Below, in pieces: positions 1 to 6,115 of a stretch of 6,508 nucleotides of DNA. Positions within the stretch are counted from its first letter, which is position 1. Each line of letters starts with the position of its first letter. The position numbers were made by a program, and so were the translations under genes. The notes beneath the pieces were generated by a model that saw nothing but the letters and a program-made list of their open reading frames with translations, did not search any database and was not told the DNA's origin. The stretch is from Candidatus Margulisiibacteriota bacterium (GTDB taxonomy: Bacteria; Margulisbacteria; WOR-1; XYC2-FULL-46-14; JAHJBW01), in NCBI GenBank assembly GCA_018813405.1, contig JAHJBW010000111.1, positions 1 through 6,508 on the forward strand. The letters run 5' to 3'.

Positions 1-1351
1 CCCCTTCCTGCGTTTCCTTTGACCATATCTGGTCAAAAACAAAGTTGCCGTGCGAGTAAGTGACGAATCCTTTGCCGTAAACTTCGCTCTCCTGGACATA
101 ATGAGGATGGTTGCCGATAATAAGGTCCGCCCCGCTGTCAATCATCACCCTGGCTATTTGCCTTTGCCTGTCGCTTACATTATAGGTATACTCATTGCCC
201 CAATGAAGCGCAACGACCACGACATCAGATGATGAACTCGCATCTCGCACCCCTGCCCGCGCCTTTTCCAAATCAAACCTGGGGCTCAGGCAATTGTATC
301 CCAAAAAAGAAAACCGACTCCCCTTAATGTCCACTACCGCTCTTTCATGTTCGTCACAAACTTGAAAACCCGCGTCATTAAGCACTTTGAGAGTATTTAT
401 TCTCCCCGCCGGACCGTGATCGTATATATGATTATTGGCCAGGTTGACAACATCCACCCCCGAGTACTGGAGCCCCTTCACCGAGCGCAAATCGGCAGAC
501 AACCGCATCCCTTCATTTGTCGCCGCACAATTAGCAACGATCGGACATTCAAGATTTATAAAAGTAATGTCAGAAGATTTGAGAAGATCCGCGGTTTTTC
601 TGAACGGAAATTCGTATCCCTTTCGCGACATACGCATATTTACCGCCCTGCCAAGCATGACGTCTCCAGTAGCCAGTATCGTCACCACGGAATCGTCACC
701 CGCAAAATAACAGGTCACATAACTGGTAAGGTCGGCAGGGTCGGCACCGCTTGAAAAGTCGGCGGCAGTGGCATTGCCGAGCATTATGCTCTGGTCCGCG
801 CCCTTTATCTTTAAGTACGAAAGCAGGCAGTAGATTGAAGCCGGGGAATCAAGCTTGAGAGAATATATCTTTCCCAGATCAAAGCTTGATATAGCCCGGA
901 TGCTTTCTTTGTCGTTAACTTCGGCCGCCGGCCTTGTAGCATGGTGGGAAAAATCAACGCTGGCTATTACCAGGGTTTTTCCGTCGCGGACAGCGGCCAG
1001 CTTTTTGCCTTCCCTTTCCGCTTCTTCAGGGGGTGTGTAATACTTGAAGGTAATGGGAACAACCTTTGCCCGGGGAAAATACTCTTTTACCAATGGGAGC
1101 AGGGCGCTTATGGAATGCTCCAGGTCAATATACAGATCGCCCGCGGCGGCAACATTTTTTTGCCCTATATTGCGGTGGTTGGGGCCAAGAATTACAACTT
1201 TGGAATAGTTTGAATCTTTAATACCCTCGAAGGCCGTGCGGATCATGGGTTCGGCCAGCAGGTGGTGGGGAACGATAAGCCCGGCAACATCCGCAAAGGC
1301 CGGACAAGCGGCCAGACAGCTCAATATTGCTATTAGGGCAATTGTTCTCAT
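1..1351 (-). CDS. Exported Memo-like/CapA fusion protein (partial, C-terminus beyond window)
   Basis: I translated this open frame by hand: 450 codons without a stop, running off the left edge. Residues 1-20 form a signal peptide. It offers both a canonical lipobox (LAAC, Cys16) and an AFA-D type I cleavage site, so lipoprotein status is open. Residues about 22-217 match the Memo / AmmeMemoRadiSam protein B family: VPHH (His29), LGPNH (His59), EHS (Glu78-His79), SVDFSHH (Asp133, His136) and a family-like final strand ending in TCYFAG. Residues about 223-450 are a CapA domain with all expected metal-site motifs: ATGDVMLGR (Asp230), NLECP (Glu268), NLANNH (Asn306, His308), ALHWG (His383), GNHPHYVQ (His415, His417) and YSHGNF (His434). 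CapA is a calcineurin-like metallophosphatase fold associated with poly-gamma-glutamate capsules. The Memo domain is shorter than usual (about 195 residues). It is last in view of the minus-strand block, 9 bp after the DUF3160 stop, and has no clear Shine-Dalgarno sequence. The CapA call is very secure and the Memo call strong; substrate unknown. Confidence 0.9.
   Translation of the reverse strand, partial: MRTIALIAILSCLAACPAFADVAGLIVPHHLLAEPMIRTAFEGIKDSNYSKVVILGPNHRNIGQKNVAAAGDLYIDLEHSISALLPLVKEYFPRAKVVPITFKYYTPPEEAEREGKKLAAVRDGKTLVIASVDFSHHATRPAAEVNDKESIRAISSFDLGKIYSLKLDSPASIYCLLSYLKIKGADQSIMLGNATAADFSSGADPADLTSYVTCYFAGDDSVVTILATGDVMLGRAVNMRMSRKGYEFPFRKTADLLKSSDITFINLECPIVANCAATNEGMRLSADLRSVKGLQYSGVDVVNLANNHIYDHGPAGRINTLKVLNDAGFQVCDEHERAVVDIKGSRFSFLGYNCLSPRFDLEKARAGVRDASSSSDVVVVALHWGNEYTYNVSDRQRQIARVMIDSGADLIIGNHPHYVQESEVYGKGFVTYSHGNFVFDQIWSKETQEG
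18..37. repeat. Perfect 8-bp inverted repeat inside the Memo-CapA coding region
   Basis: Arms TTTGACCA (18-25) and TGGTCAAA (30-37) surround the four-base loop TATC. It lies in codons just after the SHGNF motif of the CapA domain. It could form a small mRNA hairpin or be a dyad protein-binding site, but chance is also plausible. It is not a terminator: it is A/T-rich, has no T-tract, and sits inside the gene. Confidence 0.4.
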
Positions 1352-1360
1352 GGGAAAAAA

Positions 1361-3508
1361 TTACTGGCTTATAATGTCGCCTGTCCACCACGGCATGGAA
1401 GGTGTGTCCGCCTTCTTTTCGTAAACTATCCCCTGCCAGGACTCATCCGTCATGCGGTCCCCGAGCGGTTCAGTGAACTCATAGTACGAGTAAGTCAGCC
1501 CGCGGGTTATGCGGGAGCCTGCCTCATCCTTGACCAGCACAAATATCTTCATGGGCCTGCCCACTGCTTCGTACAATATTTCCCCGCCGGCGTAATCACT
1601 GTGAACGTCGGCAATAAGCCCCGTCCAGGTGTCCCTGGCACGGATCATGTCCTCGTAAGGCACGGGTGTCACCACCCGGTTGAACTCGTGGGCGATATTG
1701 CGGAGCCGCTCGTAATCGTCGTCTGTAATGGAAGAGCCCCTGCTGAGCAGGGCATTGCTGGCAAAACCACTGAGGAAGTCAAGGATACCAACAAATTTTT
1801 CATAACGGTCAAGATATTCGGCATTCTCTTTTCCCAGAAGATCGAACTGGGTGTACATATTGATGGTCACCCTGTTAAGGTCTATCAGTCGGGCAAAGAA
1901 CTCCTGGTTGGGCTCGACATAGCCCTTTGGCTGGGGAGGAAGAGGGATTTCTTCCCATCCCGCGCCCATTTCGGCCGCCGACTGCTTGGCGTAAAGCAGT
2001 GTATCGTGGCGCAGTTCTGTCCAGGAACCCAGCGAGGTAAGTAGGCATTTTTCTTTCCAGGCCCGTCCCTTCATGAATGCCGGATAGATACTGCTGTCAT
2101 ACGGTTCAAAAAGCGCTTTTAAAGTATACAACCAGCTCCAATACACATTCTGGGTCCAATGGTCTTTGTCATAAGAGCTGAATTCATCCTTTAGTTTTTT
2201 CATATATTTAGCAATGACACGGTCCGAGTCCGGCGCATTCTCTTTGATCCATTCGCCAAGAAGGCGGTCGGCAGTATCGGACCCAAATACCGACATGACC
2301 ATGAGAGCGGTGGGCACGCCGGGCAGTTTTTGCCCGGTCTCTTCGTCTGGCGGCTCGTCCCCCTGGGTCAGGGTGGAAAAGATGTAGCTGTCCGGGACAA
2401 AGCGCTGTCCCATAAAGCGGAACCCTTTGGTCGAAGCCAGCAAAGCTTCTTTGGAGGGCACATCTGCCATGGTGGGAAATACCTTTGGCTGGGAAAGGAT
2501 CTTTGGCCCTTCAAGCCTGTCGGCAAGCTCCCTGAAGCGGTCCAGCTTTTCGTCGATCGGGAATTCGGCGTCAACGTCCATTCCCTTGCCGTAAACCTCT
2601 TCCATTATCCCTGCATAGTCGTAAAGGTTGAGATCGTCGGAGACTCCCACAAAAAATCCGGTGGGATAATAGATGCGCTCCCAGTCCCCCATGGTATTGG
2701 TAAGCACAACGTCCTTGGTAATATAAAGCGCCATCTGCGTAAGGGCGGGATCGTTAAGCTCGAAGCTGATGGTGCCAAACCACATCATGGCGCGGAAATA
2801 GTTCTTTAATATCTCGTTCTTTGTGTAATGACTGCGCGGCTTGAACTGGGTATAGTCCACCAGTTTGTTTGGATGTTCCGGAAATAGCGCGCACGGACCC
2901 AGACCTTTAGCATCCATGATCTTCTTAATTTCCGTCTCCGTTATCTCGTATATTTCCGGCGGTGTTTGGTCTTTGTGTAGTTCAAGAGCTTCCTCGATGC
3001 CTGTCTCTGTCTCAAGCATGACCAGTGGGATCAGATAGTACGCGACCACGCTCTTTTTAGCATCTGACGGAGCACGCTTGTAGTCCTTGAGGGATCGGCT
3101 GAAGGTCTCGTATATCATGTCCTTTAGCGTCGGGGAAAAAGTAAGCTGTTCGATGGACTGGAAGGTCCTGTCAATAAGCACATGATAGACATGCAGTAAA
3201 AGATCGGACGTAATAAAGGGGGTGTTCTCTGCCGAACGATGATACTTGTCAGGATCCCCGCCTATCCTCATATAGGCATCAACCATTTCGTCGAACGAGC
3301 TGTCCACTCCGGGATAAATGTAATCGTTGGGATCAAGTGGCTGTTGTGTAACAACCGGCACTATAAAAAAGCCGTTCTTTTCAAGAGCTGACAACTGGGC
3401 GGGGGTAAAGGTCATGTTCTCGGCTTTTTGTATTTCGTCAAGGTTGGATATCCCGATGGCAGGGAAAGTGAGTATTGCGAGCAGAAGCAAAGCGAGTATA
3501 TATCGCAT
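1361..3508 (-). CDS. DUF3160 family exported protein
   Basis: This 715-residue protein begins with a signal peptide (residues 1-20, hydrophobic stretch ILALLLLAILTF). Almost all the rest resembles DUF3160, a family of unknown function. Hallmarks seen are TSDLLLHVYHVLIDR (100-114), RFMGQRFVPDSYIF (364-377), NVYWSWLYTLKALF (454-467), LGSWTELRHDTLLYAKQS (493-510), YVEPNQEFFARL (530-541), IADVHSD (632-638) with EAVGRPMKIFV (647-657), and a C-terminal TYSYYEF (672-678) with DRMTDESW (684-691). The abundant conserved aromatics and His/Asp residues suggest a folded extracytoplasmic domain, but no catalytic site can be named. The start is supported by AGGAGG at 3520-3515, six bases before ATG. The gene sits 35 bp after the HEAT-repeat gene and 9 bp before the Memo-CapA gene, implying co-expression. 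Length and motif order suggest an intact, full-length member. Confidence 0.93.
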   Translation of the reverse strand: MRYILALLLLAILTFPAIGISNLDEIQKAENMTFTPAQLSALEKNGFFIVPVVTQQPLDPNDYIYPGVDSSFDEMVDAYMRIGGDPDKYHRSAENTPFITSDLLLHVYHVLIDRTFQSIEQLTFSPTLKDMIYETFSRSLKDYKRAPSDAKKSVVAYYLIPLVMLETETGIEEALELHKDQTPPEIYEITETEIKKIMDAKGLGPCALFPEHPNKLVDYTQFKPRSHYTKNEILKNYFRAMMWFGTISFELNDPALTQMALYITKDVVLTNTMGDWERIYYPTGFFVGVSDDLNLYDYAGIMEEVYGKGMDVDAEFPIDEKLDRFRELADRLEGPKILSQPKVFPTMADVPSKEALLASTKGFRFMGQRFVPDSYIFSTLTQGDEPPDEETGQKLPGVPTALMVMSVFGSDTADRLLGEWIKENAPDSDRVIAKYMKKLKDEFSSYDKDHWTQNVYWSWLYTLKALFEPYDSSIYPAFMKGRAWKEKCLLTSLGSWTELRHDTLLYAKQSAAEMGAGWEEIPLPPQPKGYVEPNQEFFARLIDLNRVTINMYTQFDLLGKENAEYLDRYEKFVGILDFLSGFASNALLSRGSSITDDDYERLRNIAHEFNRVVTPVPYEDMIRARDTWTGLIADVHSDYAGGEILYEAVGRPMKIFVLVKDEAGSRITRGLTYSYYEFTEPLGDRMTDESWQGIVYEKKADTPSMPWWTGDIISQ

Positions 3509-3514
3509 AAAAAG

Positions 3515-3520
3515 CCTCCT
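3515..3520 (-). promoter_or_regulatory. Ribosome binding site of the DUF3160 gene
   Basis: AGGAGG, six bases before the ATG at 3508, is a near-ideal Shine-Dalgarno sequence and fixes the start. Just upstream, CCTC (3527-3524) could pair with GAGG (3518-3515) across a five-base loop, a small hairpin that could partly mask the site in read-through transcripts. Confidence 0.75.
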
Positions 3521-3527
3521 GAAGAGG

Positions 3528-3536
3528 ATTATAACA
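3528..3536 (-). promoter_or_regulatory. Possible internal extended -10 promoter before the DUF3160 gene
   Basis: TGTTATAAT on the minus strand (3536-3528) is a perfect extended -10 in the 35-bp gap between the HEAT-repeat and DUF3160 genes. There is no good -35 at 17-nt spacing (AAGGAA). Transcription would begin near 3520, giving a leader of about 12 bases that still contains the ribosome binding site. The same TGTTA core occurs in both promoters of the divergent region. It may allow separate expression of the last two genes. Confidence 0.35.
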
Positions 3537-3543
3537 CAGGCAA

Positions 3544-5076
3544 TTACTTTTTCCTTGCGATACCCAGCCCGTCGAGAACATCTTCAGCCAGCCAGCGTAG
3601 TTGGACCGGCCTGGTACCGGCGGCCAGATAACCTTTCAGCAGGGGAACAGTCTTGCTCCCCGCATTTATCAGCACGTCTACCGCTTTTTTTCTGGTATCT
3701 TCACTTTCATCATTCCTTACAAGTTCTATTAACAACGGTACCGAATCAATGCCAAAGTTCATCAAGCCATCCAGGGCTATTTCCGCCACGGTGCAATGCA
3801 GTGTCTCTTCATCTTGAAAGGCAAAAACATCATCGCCGGTCATGTCGTCCAATACTTTGCGAGGCTCGCCATCCTTTAGAAAACACTCCAGGCTTTCGGA
3901 CTTCCTGCCATCGTTTAAAAAAGCCACCAGCATGGGAATAATGCTCCTGTCACCTGTTTTCACAAGCGCTTTCAGGGCCTCGACCACTATAAGATTAGTT
4001 TCGCCGGTATCGCCGACTATGCGTTTTAGGGCTTTGTTGGCCGGTTTGTAACGCATCTCGGCCAAAGCGCGAATGGTCTTGAGCCTCAAAGCAAAATCCC
4101 TGCTGTTTAGACCCGAAAGAAGCATATTTATGGCCGCGCGGTCATTGAGTTTGCAAAGGGCCATCATGGCTTCCCACCTGACCGATGGGGACTTATCCTC
4201 TCTGGCAAGGGTGGCAAGGTTGGCCCTGACCCTTTTAAGGAAAGCATTGTCCACTCTTCCGCTCATGCCGTATTTTCCAATGAAGCGCGCCCCTATCTCT
4301 CTTAACCGGTCAAAAGATCCCAGTACTTCGGTAAACAGCAGGAAAGCCCTTTTACCCTCGATCTTTTCGATGATATGCAGGGCTTCAAGCCTGATCCTTC
4401 TTATCTGCTCGAAGCGCCCGGCGACAAGGCCGCAGGCGACGCGGCCGTTGCTCCCGCAGTGTTCGGCTTTTTCAACCCTGTCGGCAAACATTTTATAGAA
4501 CTCGTCATCAAAATTGAGGGCATTCTTGAGATGTTTGATGATCGCGCCGTCAAGCCAGACCAAAAACTCCCGTGCGGTCTTGCTTTTTTTCTGGTCGGCA
4601 AGGTCGGCGCTGTAAGACAGGAAATCGTTGACCATGTTTTGGGTTTCATCACCGGTGGTATTTATAAGGATCTGCTCATCATAGCCATTTTCCATAAAGG
4701 AGCGGGCGGCTTCGATCCTGATCCCGGGAATTTTCTCTCTAAAGATCAGATAACTCAGGGCATTGCGCGAACGGACACAATTCAACTTATCCAGGGCCTT
4801 TATGGCCTTTTGGCGCACCCTGGGATCTTTGTCCCTGGAATCTTTGACATTGCTTTCCACACTGGCCTTCCAAATGGCCGCGTCAATGTTCTTGCTGTTG
4901 GCGCCAACCCAGGAGAAATAGTCCATTTCTCCGTGAAGATATCCATCTCCGTCAACATCCCGAAGTTTCTCGCGGCGGTCTTTTCTCCCATCGCGGTTAA
5001 AGTCTACCCATCCGTCCGCGTATAGTTTTGGATATTTCTGCTGGACATGGGCGATAATATTATAGTCTGAAGACAT
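3544..5076 (-). CDS. HEAT-repeat protein with N-terminal EF-hand-like calcium loops
   Basis: This 510-residue protein is mostly paired amphipathic helices of the HEAT/PBS-lyase-repeat type. Clear units lie around residues 82-115, 225-270, 296-350 (PSVRWEAMMALCKL, then FALRLKTIRALAEM), 360-390 (VVEALKALVKTGDRSIIPML) and 425-505 (AEIALDGL, KKAVDVLINAGSKTVPLL). Before them are two acidic loops: Asp25-x-Asn27-x-Asp29-Gly30-x-x-Asp33-x-x-Glu36, matching an EF-hand loop spacing, and Asp40-x-Asp42-x-Asp44-Gly45, followed by Glu50 and Asp52. HEAT arrays act as protein-binding scaffolds; the loops suggest calcium binding, which is inference. There is no signal peptide, and an in-frame TAA six codons before the ATG excludes a longer N-terminus, so the protein should be cytoplasmic unlike its neighbours. 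The start is supported by GAGGTG at 5086-5081. It lies 29 bp after the degenerate CapA gene. The specific function is unrecognised. Confidence 0.88.
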   Translation of the reverse strand: MSSDYNIIAHVQQKYPKLYADGWVDFNRDGRKDRREKLRDVDGDGYLHGEMDYFSWVGANSKNIDAAIWKASVESNVKDSRDKDPRVRQKAIKALDKLNCVRSRNALSYLIFREKIPGIRIEAARSFMENGYDEQILINTTGDETQNMVNDFLSYSADLADQKKSKTAREFLVWLDGAIIKHLKNALNFDDEFYKMFADRVEKAEHCGSNGRVACGLVAGRFEQIRRIRLEALHIIEKIEGKRAFLLFTEVLGSFDRLREIGARFIGKYGMSGRVDNAFLKRVRANLATLAREDKSPSVRWEAMMALCKLNDRAAINMLLSGLNSRDFALRLKTIRALAEMRYKPANKALKRIVGDTGETNLIVVEALKALVKTGDRSIIPMLVAFLNDGRKSESLECFLKDGEPRKVLDDMTGDDVFAFQDEETLHCTVAEIALDGLMNFGIDSVPLLIELVRNDESEDTRKKAVDVLINAGSKTVPLLKGYLAAGTRPVQLRWLAEDVLDGLGIARKK

Positions 5077-5080
5077 AAAA

Positions 5081-5087
5081 CACCTCT
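5081..5087 (-). promoter_or_regulatory. Ribosome binding site of the HEAT-repeat gene
   Basis: AGAGGTG lies four bases before the ATG at 5076 and matches the anti-Shine-Dalgarno sequence well. Together with the in-frame TAA six codons upstream of the ATG, it decides the start and so confirms that the protein has no signal peptide. Confidence 0.7.
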
Positions 5088-5105
5088 TATATTATTTCGC
5101 CCTGT

Positions 5106-6077
5106 TTAGCGGGAAATTTCAGAGGTTTTCTTCATGTGGGCCAGCACGGCGCGAGAGAGATTGTCCCCGGCAATATCCGGTTGAAAGTCGCTTTTTATCT
5201 CAACCGGCACAAAAGAGGCATCAACAAGTTCGTTGTTGTAAAAAGTATATCTACCAATGACCCCCACTCCGGTCCTGGCGTAATCCGCATCGTCAACAAT
5301 AAAATTGCCATGTGAGTAAGTTATGAGTTTGTTCTTGTATATCTCTACGCCCTGGACATATTGTGAATAGTTGCCGACAATAAGGTCGGCGCCCGCGTCT
5401 ATCAAGGTCCTGGCGATTATCCTTTGAGTAAGGTCGGGACGCCCGGAATACTGCGCGCCAAAGTTCACCCCTGCCACTATGACATCCGCTTTCATTTTTT
5501 GCCTGGCATATCTGACCTTGGTAACAGCCTGCTCAAGGGTCAGTCCGGGATAAGCGAAACTAAAGCCCACAAAAGCGAATCGAGAACCCTTTGACTCCAT
5601 TATAGCAATATCTTCTTCGTCGAAAAATTTAAATCTGTTGGCGGCAAGAAGTTCTTTGGTATAGAACATCCCTTCTTCTCCCGAATCCATTATCTCGCGG
5701 TTGGCCATATTGACCACATCCACCTCCGCCAGTTCCAGGCCCTCTAACGCGCCATCGTAAGCGGAAAAATCGCCGCCCTTTTCCTTTAGCATTTGTTCGG
5801 GCACCAGCGGGCTTACAAGGTTGACCATGGAAATATCCGCGCGCCTCAAAACACTCGCCATCTTCCTGAACGGCAGGCCGTAATCGAAGCGGCTGGACAT
5901 CTTTTCCAGCACACCACGCCCCAGCATGACATTGCCCGTGGCCATGACGGTAACAAGTTTATTCCTGTCAAAAGCGGAAAGGTCCCGTTTCCCGCTTTCA
6001 AAGATATTATCGATCTCGAGCGCGGCACAGCACCCCGCGCAACAAACTGCCAGCAATATGATCGCCAGTTTTTTCAT
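5106..6077 (-). CDS. Exported CapA-family protein with degenerate metal site (probable pseudoenzyme)
   Basis: This 323-residue protein has a signal peptide (residues 1-19) with a Cys-rich end. CAGC is a non-canonical lipobox, so lipid attachment at Cys16 is possible but uncertain. Residues about 41-290 align along their length with the CapA domain of the Memo-CapA protein in this window (shared VMLGR, PFRK, DVVN, KGSRF, DAGADLI, YVQ, TYSHGNF). The metal-site positions are altered: ATGD is ATGN (Asn49), NLECP is NLVSP (Val88), NNH is NRE (Arg127, Glu128), HWG is NFG (Asn205), and GNHPH is GNYSQ (Tyr237, Gln239). Only Asn126 and His256 of SHGNF remain. The frame is otherwise intact, so this looks like selected loss of catalysis rather than decay. 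It has no Memo domain. It is first in the minus-strand block, with a putative promoter at 6114-6086 and no Shine-Dalgarno before its ATG. A structural or regulatory partner role is inferred. Confidence 0.9.
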   Translation of the reverse strand: MKKLAIILLAVCCAGCCAALEIDNIFESGKRDLSAFDRNKLVTVMATGNVMLGRGVLEKMSSRFDYGLPFRKMASVLRRADISMVNLVSPLVPEQMLKEKGGDFSAYDGALEGLELAEVDVVNMANREIMDSGEEGMFYTKELLAANRFKFFDEEDIAIMESKGSRFAFVGFSFAYPGLTLEQAVTKVRYARQKMKADVIVAGVNFGAQYSGRPDLTQRIIARTLIDAGADLIVGNYSQYVQGVEIYKNKLITYSHGNFIVDDADYARTGVGVIGRYTFYNNELVDASFVPVEIKSDFQPDIAGDNLSRAVLAHMKKTSEISR

Positions 6078-6080
6078 GGA

Positions 6081-6109
6081 CTAACATCATAACAGAAATG
6101 TGTTAAAAT
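6081..6109 (+). promoter_or_regulatory. Putative sigma70-type promoter of the phosphatase gene
   Basis: CTAACA (6081-6086, four of six matches to TTGACA), a 17-nt spacer and TAAAAT (6104-6109) preceded by TGT form an extended -10 promoter. The ATG begins six bases later, about where transcription would start. This promoter overlaps the opposing one: each -35 overlaps the other's -10 by one base. The two promoters would therefore probably compete for RNA polymerase. Confidence 0.5.
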
Positions 6110-6114
6110 GTCCC
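6086..6114 (-). promoter_or_regulatory. Putative sigma70-type promoter of the minus-strand block
   Basis: On the minus strand, GGGACA (6114-6109, four of six matches to TTGACA) is followed by a 17-nt spacer and TATGAT (6091-6086), which is preceded by TGT to make an extended -10. Only eight bases (6085-6078) separate the -10 from the ATG of the degenerate CapA gene, and they contain no Shine-Dalgarno. Transcription would begin at or just before the start codon. Assignment is by sequence match only. Confidence 0.55.
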
Positions 6115-6115
6115 C

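Noticed and set aside
347..754. Plus-strand open frame of 135 codons
   Set aside because: It is antisense to the CapA domain, whose metal-site motifs fall in the minus frame.
848..893. Two AAGCTT-centred palindromic stretches
   Set aside because: They are short, lie inside coding sequence, and encode ordinary Lys/Leu and Ser/Phe codons of the Memo domain. Chance explains them.
2330..2809. Plus-strand open frame of 159 codons
   Set aside because: It is antisense within DUF3160, whose motifs are continuous on the minus strand. It has no recognisable family motif.
3327..3941. Plus-strand open frame of 204 codons spanning two genes
   Set aside because: It crosses the DUF3160/HEAT junction antisense to both genes and has low-complexity, Ser/Arg-rich content without motifs.
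4375..5025. Plus-strand open frame of 216 codons
   Set aside because: It is antisense to the HEAT-repeat gene, has no recognisable domain, and is explained by the codon composition of the real gene.
5077..5105. A promoter before the HEAT-repeat gene
   Set aside because: The gap is A/T-rich but has no TG-extended -10 or -35 comparable to the others. Read-through from the upstream gene is simpler.
5106..6077. Degenerate CapA as a decaying pseudogene
   Set aside because: The frame is complete, the signal peptide is present, and the changes cluster at metal ligands while neighbouring fold motifs are preserved.
6090..6105. Inverted repeat TAACA-N6-TGTTA as a repressor operator, with a third TAACA at 6082-6086
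   Set aside because: The inner arms coincide with the TGTTA parts of the two opposing extended -10 boxes, so the promoters themselves explain them. An operator is possible but not needed.
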